From Mesotaenium endlicherianum (Eukaryota > Streptophyta > Zygnematophyceae > Zygnematales > Mesotaeniaceae), in NCBI GenBank assembly GCA_009602735.1, contig WELA01007798.1:245346-309345 (forward strand): a DNA stretch of 64,000 nt, written 5' to 3'. Position 1 is the first letter of the stretch. Each line of letters opens with the position of its first letter. The notes below the pieces were generated by a model that was not told where the DNA came from, did not search any database, and was given only the letters and a program-made list of their open reading frames with translations. Position numbers and translations under genes: made by a program. Shown piece by piece: positions 10,252 to 21,106 of the stretch.

Positions 10252-11049
10252 TTAAAGGGTCTTCTTGTAGAGAAGGATGTCGTTGATGAATACCGCCACA
10301 AAACTGTCCAACATGGGTTGGAATATGGTGTTCATCATAGTCATGAAAGTTGCTGGCGGGTTGGTGAGTCCAAGTGGCAGGACCATGAACTTAAAATTTC
10401 CATCTCTTGTCCTGAATGCTGTCGTCTCTATCTGAGGTTGAGCGATGCGAATGTGGTGGTAGCCGCTTCTCAAGTCTACCTTCGTGAAGTACTTGGCTCG
10501 AACCAGCCAATCCATGAGCTCATCCATGCACGCTAGCGGGTATCCATTCTTGATGGTGATTTTGTTGAGAGCGCGATAGTCCACACACATCCTCAAGGTA
10601 CTATTTTTCTTCTTGACAAATAGCATCGGGGCTCCAAATGGCGACTTGCTAGGTTGAATGAAGCCATGCTTCAGTAGCTTCTTGATTTGCTTCTTGACTT
10701 CGTCTAGCTTCGTGTATGACATCTTGAACGTAGGCTGAGAGATGGGCTTGCTTGCGGGCTCCAACTCTATTTTGTGGTCAACGAATGTATTGGGGGGTAG
10801 GCGCTTGGGCAATTCCGGGCAGAATACTTTTTTGTAGTCCTCCAAGACTTCTTGTATCTCCTTGGAAATAGGGCTGCCTTCTTGATGCTTGATGTCTTTC
10901 ATTATGTCTTTTGACGTGATCAAGGCCAAAAGAAGACCGTGTTCCTTGACTCCCTTCCTCACAAGTCTCTCTAGTTGGAGGGCGGACCATAGTGTATCCT
11001 GTGCCGGCTTCATGATGTGTTGGGTCTGGATATTCTGGATTGCGAGCAA
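10252..11049 (-). CDS. A2 reverse transcriptase (open 265-codon frame)
   Basis: The frame holds the linker after protease ([17 protein letters not shown]) and then the RT fingers and palm: [33 protein letters not shown] and [10 protein letters not shown]. The catalytic motif reads VFINDILLY instead of FIDD, an Asp-to-Asn change (GAC to AAC) in the polymerase active site. The frame is open but the enzyme is expected to be dead. Confidence 0.85.
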   Translation of the reverse strand: MLAIQNIQTQHIMKPAQDTLWSALQLERLVRKGVKEHGLLLALITSKDIMKDIKHQEGSPISKEIQEVLEDYKKVFCPELPKRLPPNTFVDHKIELEPASKPISQPTFKMSYTKLDEVKKQIKKLLKHGFIQPSKSPFGAPMLFVKKKNSTLRMCVDYRALNKITIKNGYPLACMDELMDWLVRAKYFTKVDLRSGYHHIRIAQPQIETTAFRTRDGNFKFMVLPLGLTNPPATFMTMMNTIFQPMLDSFVAVFINDILLYKKTL

Positions 11050-11126
11050 AATACAAATTCTTCAAGTGATGTTGTTCTTGATCTTGATGGTACCGTCCCT
11101 CCAATCAATTTGGGGGCTGTGCTTGG

Positions 11127-11366
11127 TCAACCAGGCATCCCTAGAATGACGTTGTACTTGCCAAATTGCTTGGGGGAGAACATTACTCTATCTTTGAAGG
11201 ACTTGATAGAGAAGGCCAAGGGGTACGTCTTCGTGGAAGTGGTAGTATAGGAGAATTTGTCGGGCATCATAATCTTCTTGTAGTGGTCAAGAGTATGCAT
11301 ACTAACACTGTGCTTGGTGGCAAAATCTGCAGCGATGAAGTTGCCTTGAGCTCCGCTATCCACCAA
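11127..11366 (-). pseudogene. A2 aspartic protease fragment
   Basis: It starts with MVDSGAQGNFIAADFATKHS, the intact retropepsin active site and flap region, and ends near YNVILGMPG, the second conserved hydrophobic-G motif. A frameshift separates it from the RT frame. Confidence 0.8.
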
Positions 11367-11506
11367 GATGTGGACCTTCTCTCCTCCAAGGTAACCCTAA
11401 ACTCTCGAACTCTTTGGGGCTGAAACGTCATCTTCAACGAGGGTCTCCACCTCACATGGCTTGTTGTCTTCTCATGAAGTGGGTCTTGGGGTGGTAGGCT
11501 TCTGGC

Positions 11507-11975
11507 CTACCGGCGCTGTCCATTTTTGGACAACTGTTTGGGGCACGAGAGTGCACGAGAGCCCTTCTTCTTACAATGAAAGCATAATCCTGCCGTCATA
11601 AGAGCTTTTTTTTTAGCCCTTGAGAGTCTTGCTTTCACCCCTTGATGGTTTCTTGCATCATAAGTGTCATTGGCTGGTCTTCCACTCCTCCGGGCAGCCG
11701 CGGGGTCCCTTTTAATGACTCCCGTCTCCATGGGTGTGGGTCCAGATACGGATGTGGAAGGGGATGCATTCACTCGCATTGTCGGTGCTCATGAAGCTGA
11801 TGGCATTGAACGCTTGAAATCCAAGGTGTCCACTTTTTCCACCACTACAATGATCTTTGAAAAGTTTGTTAAGTCGCGTAATGCCACTTTCTTTGCCACC
11901 TTGGGCTTGAGGCCAAAGATGTAGCGATCAATCCTCTTCTCAAAGAACATGTTGGGGATCTCAAGAGTGAGGGCA
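11507..11975 (-). pseudogene. A2 gag C-terminal part
   Basis: It includes the end of capsid (the 11923-11840 region) and the nucleocapsid. The knuckle reads CFHCKKKGSRALSC with Ser in place of the metal-binding His, so zinc binding is probably lost. It is cut at 11975 by the LTR of element F. Confidence 0.8.
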
Positions 11976-12696
11976 TGTAATGAATCAATATATTGATAGA
12001 TATAATATTCACTTGAATATAATAGGTAATTAAGTTCAGCTTTCTGAAATTTAGTTAATATTCAGTCTGCTTGACTTTATGATAATATCAATTTAATGAC
12101 TCAGTCGGAAGCAGTAAGCTGAAGTCAATTTAATTCAGCTTGCTGACACATTCTTTTGACAGCCAATTGACTTCCGTGCTCGGTAGCAGTAAACTGCCTA
12201 AATATGCATCTAAGTGTGGTATATTAGATGAACGGCCAAATGACATCCTTTGGATGGATGGCAATCCGGGATGATGGGAGATGGCGGTGGATTTGGTTAA
12301 CCGAGGTCCTGCCAACGTGGTTAATTCCCGGGTAGGCGGTGTTATCGCACTTGCCGTTGAACAATTTACTCATTCCATGTGCATATGCTAGCTATTGCTT
12401 TCGATTTTGGCATTAGCAAACGAGGCCAACTCTCTTGTACAGCTTACTGAGAGATATTTGAATCCAAGGCAAGAAGCCATTGATATGCACTGTCTTCTAA
12501 CCTTGCTTATATATGAGTTTACTGATTGCATTATTGATGCTACTTTACTTGCATTTGACTTGCGAAGTATTGTCCACTGCTAGTGTGTTGTCCTTCGCTG
12601 ATTAATCACTTAATGACAAATACCATAGAGATTACTTGCTGATATAAAGATCTTCATAAATTGTTGATGGTCTACTTGGTAAGTCGATTCATTTCA
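11976..12696 (+). repeat. F 5' LTR (721 bp)
   Basis: It starts TGTAATGAAT and ends ATTCATTTCA, nearly mirror-image ends. A second, truncated copy of this LTR lies on the minus strand at 62326-63031 near the host gene. It is followed directly by the primer binding site. Confidence 0.85.
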
Positions 12697-12697
12697 G

Positions 12698-12710
12698 TGG
12701 CATCGGAGGA
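12698..12710 (+). other. F primer binding site
   Basis: tggcatcggagga lies one base after the LTR end, a variant of the tggtatcggagc motif seen in B1 and D. Confidence 0.65.
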
Positions 12711-12769
12711 GTTATCACGGTTTTCTTTGTACGGTAAGGACAAGGTCTGAAACTAGCAACTCCTGAGAC

Positions 12770-13944
12770 ATGGAAAACGAGGGTAACGAGAATGTCGAAA
12801 ACCAGGCTAAAAGCCATGTAGCAGGATCTCGTACCTATTCTGAAGTAGTGGCAGAGGCTGTAGATGAGGCAGCTGCTATTGCTGCTGTCGCACCTCAACA
12901 CGCTGAGGAGGAGAGAGTCGAATTAGAAGTTGAACGATTTGCAAAAGCTGCTAAAGAAATTGAAAGGAGGAAGGAACACCCAGCGGACGAGCACACTGTC
13001 AAAGAAGTTATGGCAGCAAGGGACAATGTATTGAACCCACCCCCTGCTGTACTTCTTGGTCAAATTCTCAAACCACGGGCGGCGGTGGCAGAGGGCCAAG
13101 CAAGCTTAAGCCAAAACCTCCCCAGGACTATGATCCTGAGGGAAACAAAAAGTATATCCTAATCAAGTTTCTCGCTGATGTTGAAAAGTGGCTGCAGAAC
13201 TACCCAGAGTTGCAGGATTACGAGAAGGTCAGGCACACTCGCGCTCTACTGAAAGACAGTGCAGCAGACCAATGGTTATAGTGGAAAGGAGAGTGTAAGG
13301 CTCAGCAACTCGGTGACCCTACTTGGGTAGAGTTTGTCAAGAAACTGCATGAGAAGTTTGATGTCATCAATCAGCAGGAGAAAGCTATCTATGCTATGAT
13401 CTCCTTGACACTGAAGCAGACCACTTCAGTTGCTAAGTTTGCTCAAAAGTTCCAGGAGAATATGATGAAGCAGCCACACTTGCCAGAGCGATATAGGATA
13501 GCATACTTTAGGTATGGCTTGAAATCCGAAGTCTCTTGTCACTTTGCTGAAAAGAAGTATGAGAAACTGGCCGACTTGATCCAGGACGCGGATGCTTGGG
13601 ATCAGCAGCAGTTCATCCACAAGCGTCAGAGGAATGCTTTGGTGTCTAAGACTGTGAAAAAGCCCCACGATTCCTGCAATGCAATTGAGAGAGATCAGGC
13701 TGAGGACGATCAGGGTGATGAGTATGAGTACGAGTATAACACTACACAATCTAGAGGGAGAGGGGGTTACTCTCAAGGTGGCTATGGAAGAGGTGGTAGT
13801 AGGACTAAGCCGAGACGAACCTCAGCAAAGTGTGTTTGCTCCCATTGCCAGCAATTGGGCCATTTCAGAGAGCAGTGTCCAGTCAAGCACCTCCCAAAGG
13901 TCGAGAGAAAAGACCAGCCTTTAAAAGACAGCAACAGTCAGTAG
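12770..13944 (+). pseudogene. F gag
   Basis: It starts at ATG 12770 (MENEGNENVENQ) with an acidic, Ala- and Glu-rich N-terminus open to 13162. After a frame change near 13135 the capsid-like part continues (KWLQNYPELQDYEKVRH, then a TGG-to-TAG stop near 13279, then WVEFVKKLHEKFDVINQQEK). The open part 13396-13944 ends with an Arg/Gly-rich tract and the CCHC knuckle CSHCQQLGHFREQC (13837-13878). Confidence 0.85.
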
Positions 13945-14933
13945 TCCAGTCTACTGATTGTGAGGATGCTAGAGATAGTGAGTCGTCACTAGCTGCCCTC
14001 GTAGCAGGTATTATGGGTCCTGCTGAATTGGATTCACTATGCATGCCTGACAACCAGATAAAGGAGACCATCAGCAATATAAACCTCGAGAAAGTGCACA
14101 CTATGGTTGATCTTGTTCCACCTGATGTCCAACATGTCTTTACTAAGTCAAGAGAACAATGCGGAAGTCAGGAAAAGACAGTCCCCCCTATCCTACTACT
14201 TTGCATGATTGCGGGTAGGAATGTGAGGGCATTTGTTGACGGAGGGCCGTCACATAAGTTCATCCATAAGGACTTATTTGAGCGGCTAAGGCTGTCTACT
14301 GTCACCCAAGGAAATAGAAAAATATTTTTTAAACATGCCTGGAGTATCTCGGGAGGAGTTACAACCAAGCCTATTGAGGTCCAGCTAGGTTCTGGCATTG
14401 CAGTTCTAATTGAAACGCTTACCTTTGAGGTACTCAACACTCGTTTTTATGATCTCGTGCTAGGCAGGTCCTGGTTTAATAGACATCAAGCTGAAGTGTG
14501 TTGGAGCAGAAGTACAGTTAAAGTAAGAGGAGCCAGTGATGGGCAGATTGACTTGGTACCCATCGATGGTCTTCCTCATGTCACGTATGGATGGCAAATG
14601 AAGGAAAAGAAGAGGCTTCCAGAAGGATGCAAGTTGTTGAATGCAATGGAGTTCGTCAAAAGCTGGAACCAGAAGAAAGACAGATTGTTCTGTCTGCTGC
14701 TAAGAGAGGTACCTCCTCAACCTGAAGAAGTGGTTGAGGACAAGGTAAGCCCTCCAGAGCACCCTACTGCTGCGAAAATTGTTGCTCAGTACACGGATGT
14801 ATTTAATATGCCTGGAGGACTACCCCCTAAGAGGGAAGTAGATCAGAGGATTGATTTATTACCTGGGAGTCAACCACCCTGGCAACGCACTTATGGCTTG
14901 TATTATGTGGAGAGCGAGGTGTTGAGAACATAG
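13945..14933 (+). pseudogene. F protease and start of RT
   Basis: Continues in the frame 13830-14933. The retropepsin site reads AFVDGGPSHKFI where DSGASH is usual, so Ser is replaced by Gly next to the catalytic Asp. The second motif YDLVLGRSWF is intact. The end reaches the RT-proximal DQRIDLLPGSQPPW and stops at a TAG before the ISELEE segment. Confidence 0.75.
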
Positions 14934-15307
14934 ATTTCAGAGCTTGAGGAAAATGCTTATATTTCTCTCACTAAATCACCTTACGGCGCACCCATCCTAT
15001 TTGTTCAAAAAAGGATGGCAGTATGCGGATGTGTGTGGATTACAGAGCCCTGAATAAAATTACAGTAAAGAACAAGTATACTTTATCCAGAACTGAGGAC
15101 TTGCTTGATACCCTGTCCGGTGCTAAAGTGTTCAGTAAGATAGATCTCAAGAGTGGTTATCATCAAATTAGAATTGCTGAGGGAGATGAACACAAGACAG
15201 CTTTCCGCACATGTTATGAACACTATGAGTTTAATGTGATGCCATTTAGACTGACTTATGCTCCGGCAACCTTCATGGGTGCTATAAATGACATTTTTAG
15301 ACCTTAA
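14934..15307 (+). pseudogene. F reverse transcriptase, truncated
   Basis: The fingers and palm part reads [12 protein letters not shown], then after a one-base shift [31 protein letters not shown] and [15 protein letters not shown]. It ends at DIFRP before the YVDD-type catalytic motif, at the junction with the C LTR. Confidence 0.85.
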
Positions 15308-16206
15308 CTGGTGCCATGATTTATTGAGTCGAGGTTGTTGCACAAACTGAGCTCCACATGTGTGAACCATCAACCTAGGAAGGCCGACTTTGCATAGACT
15401 TTACGCATCCAGACTTTGACCTTTTCTCAATTTCCAAATCACCAAAGTGTAGCGCGTTGAGTCACCTTCCGAATGGCACCGGGTTCGCGTCATTTGGTCA
15501 AGTATCGAGCGAGATATGAGCGATCTAGTTCGCGTCACTTACCGGCCCCTAGCGGATCCTTACCAAAGGGCAATTTGTGTTTCAATGTGCCCAAGGGACA
15601 CATTCTTGCCTATTCGTGACCCCCTAAAACCCCTAGCTTGTGCACACAAATCCGCGAGCTCCCTAGAGCACACATACCTTGCATTTCCATAGTATAAGTG
15701 CATCATTGAGGCTATAACTAGGTGACTGCATCAACTACGCCTAGAGGAAGCTTCCTCAAGTTTGAGATCTTCGTTTGAGGTGCTATCTAGGTAGAATCAC
15801 CCGAGGTAAGCTCCACCAATGAGAGACACATAGCATATTCTACATGCCTTGCTTTGATTGGACTGAGTTATGCTTAGCCTATAGGAGTACTAGTACGTGC
15901 CTTGTACCCATTAGTGGACATAGGAGAGCCTCCTAGGGGGACTAGATGCATTGGACTCGCCGCAGACCCCCGCGGATTTCCAGGAGTACAAGTACCAGAG
16001 ATGTCCCTAGAGAGACATCTTTTTTAGAAGTCCATTATGCCAGCTGTAAGTAACAGAGATTATGACTAAAGCTTACACTTTTATCTCTTGTGTGTTTTCA
16101 GGGCCACTTCGTTACTCTCTTGTAAAGAGCAAGCCCTCCTGGCTTCCAGTCGCTTGAATAACTTCACAAGTGGTGAGCAAAGTCACAGCTTAAACCCTTG
16201 CATGGG
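15308..16206 (+). repeat. Element C 5' LTR, 5'-truncated
   Basis: About 900 bp aligning by eye with 40966-41450 and 42806-43198, the LTR that follows the C PHD finger. The first ~140 bp of the LTR are missing at the F junction. It ends CACAGCTTAAACCCTTGCA(TGGG), where A3 is inserted. The 43190 copy ends in the same way. Confidence 0.65.
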
Positions 16207-16675
16207 TGTAGTGATTTGAGTTCTTATATATTAGTTTGCATATAGTTTAATGTTTTCAAATATATTTGGAGTAGTATTGTGTGGAATCATTTGTGAATAG
16301 GTACTCTAGTAACTTGGTTCATGTCCTTTGAACCTTCCAAGGCATTTTCGAAGTTAGAGGAAAGACCTAGAAGAACTCCATGTGGCAAAAGTCAAATGTG
16401 CCAAAAAGACATGTGTACATTATTCTAGAAAGACATGGCAAGTTTTGGGATGTGTTGGGTGCCAACACATCAACATACACTTTCCAAGAAATTACTTATG
16501 TAGCAAGTATATAAACAAGAGCTAGAACATAGAAAGACATTCAAGAATCACTCTTGTACTTGCCAAAATCCAGAAATGTATTAACTTTCAAGAAGCTACC
16601 ACTTGTGTTCAAAGATCCTTGTCTTGAATCAAGTATCCTATTTTACTAAGTACTTTATCTATCTGTTTCACTACG
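16207..16675 (+). repeat. A3 5' LTR (469 bp)
   Basis: It starts TGTAGTGATTTGAG and ends TTTCACTACG (final A changed to G). It has two short deletions relative to the 502-bp copies, one of them removing taaggtcaaa near 16405. A perfect inverted repeat lies at 16458-16480 and a TATATAAA box at 16508-16515. Confidence 0.9.
16508..16515 (+). promoter_or_regulatory. TATA box of A-family LTR
   Basis: TATATAAA lies about 28 bp downstream of the conserved inverted repeat gatgtgttgg-gtg-ccaacacatc. The equivalent box in the A3 3' LTR is near 20005. This is the likely Pol II core promoter of the family. Confidence 0.55.
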
Positions 16676-16676
16676 G

Positions 16677-16689
16677 TGGTATCGAAGCT
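16677..16689 (+). other. A3 primer binding site
   Basis: tggtatcgaagct starts one base after the 5' LTR, an initiator-Met tRNA-type site with one or two changes relative to tggtatcggagc. Confidence 0.65.
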
Positions 16690-16712
16690 AGGCACTTTGG
16701 TAGCACAAGAAG

Positions 16713-17939
16713 ATGGCCGATCCTCAAGACCAACAGCAAGCTTTCAAAGGAAGCCCTTCCTCTCCAAGACACCCTCCTCCAACGCGGATGGGAGAGCCCA
16801 CTCAAGAAAATCTGCAACAACGAGAAGCACCACAAGGAGGAGCACACCCCCCTCCAGCGTCGATGGGAGAGCCTACTCAAGGAAATCTGCAACAACAAGA
16901 AGCACCACAAGGAGGAGCACCGTCAAATCCCGTGGCAGCCGCTATAGCAAAGTTGACCCCACCACAAGGAGTTCCCGCAAATGAGTGGGCAGCCTTCCTA
17001 ATGACCGTCCACAACCAAGTGGGCTTCGCCACCTATGAAGCAACCGTGCAAGCGTCAAGAGAAGCTATGGCTGCCATGGTTGCCCCTATTGCGAGCAATG
17101 CTCAAAATCCAGCCCCGGCTCAAGCGCCTCCACAAGAGCCAACGAGAGCAAGGAAACTCATCAAGCGCGCCAAACCCGACACTTTCAACCTCGGGAAAGG
17201 TGCCAACCTGAATTTATGGCTCTACCAAGTGGAGACGTGCCTCGAGTTCCTTGAAGTACCCGAGGAGGACCACGTTGCCTTTGCCGTTACCTTACTTAGA
17301 GGAGCACCAACATCATGGTGGCGTAACTATCAAGCAGCTATATATCAAGCTATGGCGCACCCCATGCTCCGCCAAGAGCCCCCACCATCATATGCAAGAT
17401 GGGCAGATTTTTGTGAGGCCCTCAAGTGCCCATCAATGCGGAGAAGATTGCCCGAGGAAAGCTCCACCATCTCAAGCAAACGACGTCCGTTCAAGAGTAT
17501 ACATCCAGATTTCACGCCCTCACTCTTGAGATCCCCAACATGTCTCTCGAGGAGAAGATTGACCGCTACATCTTTGGCCTCAAACCCAAGGTGGCAAAGG
17601 AAGTGGAATTACGCGATTTGACGGACTTCTCAAAGATCATTGAAGTGGCCCAAAAGGTGGATACCTTGGATTTCAAGCACTCCGTGCCTTCATCTTCACG
17701 GGTACCGGCGACGCGGGTATACGCAGCCCCTTCCACATCCGAATCTGGACCCACACCCATGGAAATTGGAGACCCCGCGGCTGCTCGAAAGAGTGGAAGA
17801 CCCTCCAATGACACTTATGATGCAAGAAACCAGCAAGGAGTGAAAGCAAGACTCTCCCCGGCTGAAAAAGAAGCTCTCATGACGGATGGACTATGCTTTT
17901 ATTGCAAGGAAAAGGGCCATCGTGCACTTTCATGCCCCA
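16713..17939 (+). pseudogene. A3 gag
   Basis: ATG at 16713 opens MADPQDQQQAFKG. The N-terminus has a short duplicated Pro/Gln-rich unit (PTQENLQQREAPQGGAH, then PTQGNLQQQEAPQGGA). The capsid region runs to SYARWADFCEALK at about 17428. There a 10-bp loss relative to A1 shifts the frame to 17426-17939, which carries INAEKIARGKLHHLKQTTS and the knuckle CFYCKEKGHRALSC. Only this shift prevents a full Gag. Confidence 0.85.
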
Positions 17940-18185
17940 NCGTGCACTGTCATGCCCCAAAAAGTTGTCCAGAATATCCAGACCCAAGACATCGAGAAGC
18001 CGGCACTCGAGATACTTTTGTCCGCCCTCCAACTCAAGAGACTTGTGAGGAAGGGACACGAGCTTCTTTTGGCCTTGATCACGCCCAAAGACATCAAGAA
18101 AGACATCGAGAGTCAAGAAGGCAGCCCCGTTCCCAAGGAGATACAAGAAGTCTCAGAGGACTACAAAAAAGTATTCTCCCCGTAA
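17940..18185 (+). other. Gag/RT junction with N base and protease deletion
   Basis: A single N at 17940 is flanked by two near-identical 19-bp copies of cgtgcactttcatgcccca, probably an assembly artefact. The sequence then jumps from the post-knuckle segment straight to the post-protease linker (SIQTQDIKKPA-like), sharing tccagaa at the joint. The protease active-site motif is absent. Confidence 0.7.
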
Positions 18186-19052
18186 TTGCTCAAGGGCTTA
18201 CCCCCCAATACATTCGTTGACCACAAGATAGAGTTTGAGCCCGAAATCAAGCACATCTCTTGGCCTACGTTCAAATTGTCATACACGGAGCTAGACGAAG
18301 TCAAGAAGCAAATCAAGGAGCTACTGGAGCATGGCTTCATTCGACCTAGCAAGTCGCCATTTGGAGCCCCGGTGCTATTTGTCAAGAAGAAAGATGGTAC
18401 CTTGAGGATGTGTGTGGACTATCGCGCCCTCAACAAGATCACCATCAAGAATCGATACCCGCTGCTGCGCATGGATGAGCTCATGGACCGGCTTGTTGTA
18501 GCCAAGTACTTCACGAAAATTGACTTACGGAGCGGCTACCACCAGATTCGCATCGCAGAACCGGACATAGAGAAGACGGCATTCAGGAGAAGATATGGAC
18601 ATTTTGAGTTCATGGTGCTGCCATTTGGACTCACCAACGCACCAGCAACTTTCATGACTATGATGAACACCATATTTCAGCCTATGTTGGACAGATTTGT
18701 GGTGGTATTCATCGACGACATCCTTATGTACAGCAAGACCCATGAAGAGCATGCGAGACACTTGAAAGGAGTCCTTGAAGTATTGAAGCAAAACAAGCTA
18801 TTTGCAAAGGAATCAAAGTGCGAGTTTGCCAAACAAGAAGTGGAGTTCCTAGGTCTCCACGTGACTGCTGATGGCATCAAGATGGACCCCAAGAAGACCA
18901 CGGTGGTGGAGGAATGGCCAACCCCCACGACCAAGAAAGAACTCCAGTCATTCTTGGGATTTGCCAGTTGGTACAGAAAATTCATCCAAGGCTTCTCGCA
19001 CATAGCAGCCCCCCTGACAGATCTACTCAAGAAGGACAGGCTTTATACATAG
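18186..19052 (+). CDS. A3 reverse transcriptase (open 288-codon frame)
   Basis: Intact polymerase domain: [50 protein letters not shown], the catalytic [10 protein letters not shown], the thumb ([15 protein letters not shown]) and tether ([15 protein letters not shown]). It is the best preserved RT in the A family here. A TGG-to-TAG change at about 19050 (YT-stop-TEKEEEAF) separates it from RNase H. The upstream linker is closed by a TAA at 18183. Confidence 0.9.
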   Translation: MLKGLPPNTFVDHKIEFEPEIKHISWPTFKLSYTELDEVKKQIKELLEHGFIRPSKSPFGAPVLFVKKKDGTLRMCVDYRALNKITIKNRYPLLRMDELMDRLVVAKYFTKIDLRSGYHQIRIAEPDIEKTAFRRRYGHFEFMVLPFGLTNAPATFMTMMNTIFQPMLDRFVVVFIDDILMYSKTHEEHARHLKGVLEVLKQNKLFAKESKCEFAKQEVEFLGLHVTADGIKMDPKKTTVVEEWPTPTTKKELQSFLGFASWYRKFIQGFSHIAAPLTDLLKKDRLYT

Positions 19053-19500
19053 ACCGAGAAAGAGGAAGAGGCATTTCAAGTGTTAAAGCAAAAATTGACC
19101 ACATCCCCGGTGCTCACTCTCCCAAGTCCAAACCCAGATTGGCCCTTCCACGTCATCACCGATGCATCTTCCTATGCAATAGGAGCAATCCTGCTTCAAG
19201 ACCAAGGCAAGGGACTGTAGCCCATTGCCTACGAGTCAAGACAGCTAAATCTGGCCCAGCAAAATTATACAACCACGGAGCGAGAGGCATTGGCGATTGT
19301 ACATGCCTTGAAGGTTTGGCGCTTCTACGTTGAAGGACGCAAGGTACTGGTCACCACGGACCACGAGGCGTTAAAGCACCTCCAGACGCAGCCATATCTC
19401 TCACAGAGACAAGCAAGATGGAGCGAATACTTGCAAAAATACAACATTAGAATGCAGTACCAGCCCGGCAAGACAAACCCAGCTGACCCCCTAAGGAGTA
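19053..19500 (+). pseudogene. A3 RNase H
   Basis: FHVITDASSYAIGAILLQDQ, then a TAG, then AYESRQLNLAQQNYTTTERE, VWRFYVEGRKVLVTTDHEAL and QARWSEYLQKYNIRMQYQPG. It ends at NPADPL, where the integrase-proximal sequence should begin, and joins the 3' noncoding region instead. Confidence 0.85.
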
Positions 19501-19692
19501 GGCTTGCCAATAAGGTCACACCACGTACAACCTTGCCTAGTCCACGTTACATGTGTAGCACCTAACTTGGCGCCTTTGACTAGTCCTCTTCACATGTGTG
19601 GCATCTGACTTGAAGCTGTTGACTAGTTTGCTCCACATGTGTAAGACCTGACTTGACGCGCCGAGACGTCGCTTTTTCTATCGGGGGGGTGA
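19501..19692 (+). other. A3 3' noncoding repeats and polypurine tract
   Basis: Three imperfect direct repeats of about 40 bp with CACATGTG-like cores, as in A1 (1339-1470), followed by ctatcgggggggtga at 19678-19692 directly before the 3' LTR. Confidence 0.7.
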
Positions 19693-20142
19693 TGTAGTGA
19701 TTTGAGTTCTTATATCTTAGTTTGCATATATTTTAATGTTTTCAAATATATTTGGAGTAGTATTGTGTGGAGTCAAGTGTGAATAGGTACTCTAGTAACT
19801 TGGTTCATGTCCTTTGAACCTTCCAAGGCATTTTGGAAGTTAGAGGAAAGACCTAGAAGAACTCCATGTGGCAAAAGTTAAATGTGCCATTTTAAGGTCA
19901 AAAGGACATGTGTACATTATTCTAGAAAGAGGTGGCAATTTTCGAGATGTGTTGAGTGCCAACACATCAACATACACTTTCCTCGAAATCACTTATGTAG
20001 CAAGTATATAAACAAGAGCTAGAACATAGACAGACATTCCAGAATCACTCTTGTACTTGCCAAAATCCAGAAATACGTTAACTTTCAAGAAGCCAACTCT
20101 CTTTCAAGAAGCTACCACTTGTGTTCAAAGATCCTTGTCTTG
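19693..20142 (+). repeat. A3 3' LTR, truncated
   Basis: It starts TGTAGTGATTTGAG and follows the family LTR up to ATCCTTGTCTTG, then switches to element C sequence about 50 bp before the expected end. Confidence 0.85.
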
Positions 20143-21106
20143 CACAGTAGAGGTGTCAGAGAGGACCGAGCCAGCTCTCGCGCATTCCCCACTGCTACTT
20201 TCGCCACCTGCGGCACTGGCGCCAAAGCAGCCTGCGCGGGGGCCAGCACACCCCACTACGATGACTGTTGTGCCTGTAGTGCGCTTGGTCATCCGTCCAG
20301 AGCCTAGACGCAGTCTCCGTGGCAGGCCGCGAGCTAGTACTCCGCCGCAGCTCCGACGCAGTCTGCGCAGCAAGCGCAGCCTCACGCCCCTGCCGAGACG
20401 TGGGCAATTTATCACGCCACTCTACTGCGACACTCGTGATCGTGCTGTCACGCCATCGTGCAACCGTGAGGACGGCCCGCGCTCAACAACATACGCCTCC
20501 CACGCACTCTACAATAGGCGTCCGGCAGTCCCGCACAGCTACCTCACCAACAATAGGCCTAGCGCCTCACCTACCTCAAAGGTGGCCCACATCAGCCGCC
20601 GTTCTTCCGACTCTGCGTCCGGGCGACGTTGCGCAGCCATTGACGAGCTGGCTTGCCATCACCAGCGCACTCGCTTGCAGCTGCCGCTCCACCCCCAGCT
20701 TTGTGCTCAAGCCCAGGTGGCGCCCCGCCAGCCAATGCGGGTACGGGAGTTCACCTATCGCCGCAAGCCCGCTGGTAGCGCAAACCCGTTGAACTTGCCT
20801 TTCCACATGCGCCAGCAGGCCTACATTAAGCCGTATGCGTACCTGCCGCAGCGACCAGTATTGGACCAGCTTGTGTACGCGGCGCCCCACATGCAGGACC
20901 GCGAAGCCAGGCGCAGGTGGTAATTCACATGCGTGCGCCAGGCTCAGGCTTGCACAACGCCAGTGCCCCCGCACATCTTGCAAGACGCACTGGACAAGTG
21001 GCGACAGTACGAGGCCCATGCGCGCGTTGCATAGCCCCAACCGCTGCCTGGGCCCATCCCTTATCTCATAGGCGACTATGCAGAGCGCGCAGTCGCAACC
21101 CTTTGC
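20143..21106 (+). pseudogene. Element C N-terminal region (Arg/Pro-rich)
   Basis: A GC-rich coding-like stretch in the same frame as the downstream DNMT domain. It is open to the TAA at 20921 and then again to a TAG near 21032. It is rich in Arg, Pro, Ser and Ala (for example PEPRRSLRGRPRASTPPQL, then PVLDQLVYAAPHMQDREA). No domain is recognised and no zinc knuckle is present, so it may be a diverged gag or a linker. Its left edge is set by the A3 LTR, so the true start is unknown. Confidence 0.5.

Larger units (their letters stand above)
7388..11975 (-). mobile_element. A2: internal part of an A-family gypsy element
   Basis: A minus-strand fragment of a second A-family element holding gag, protease, RT, degenerate RNase H, integrase and part of a chromodomain. 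Both ends are gone. The 3' side stops inside the chromodomain, where the A1 5' LTR begins at 7387, and the 5' side stops inside gag at the F LTR (11976). It is interrupted by solo LTR G. It is more decayed than A1 in the RNase H and HHCC parts. Confidence 0.85.
11976..15307 (+). mobile_element. Truncated Ty3/gypsy element F
   Basis: Plus-strand element with 5' LTR, primer binding site, gag, protease and the first part of RT. It stops abruptly at 15307, where sequence of the element C LTR begins. The integrase half and the 3' LTR are missing, so a deletion joined F to C. It is inserted in A2 gag on its left side. Confidence 0.85.
16207..20142 (+). mobile_element. A3: A-family element lacking protease and integrase
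   Basis: Plus-strand element with 5' LTR, primer binding site, gag, RT, RNase H, polypurine tract and a 3' LTR missing its last ~50 bp. Against A1 and A2 two internal blocks are absent: about 490 bp covering protease (junction near 17970) and about 2.2 kb covering integrase and chromodomain (junction near 19490). It could move only with proteins supplied by relatives. It sits between the C 5' LTR and the C coding region. Confidence 0.85.

Noticed and set aside
17920-17960. 19-bp tandem duplication around an N
   Set aside because: Best explained as an assembly joint; not treated as a biological repeat.
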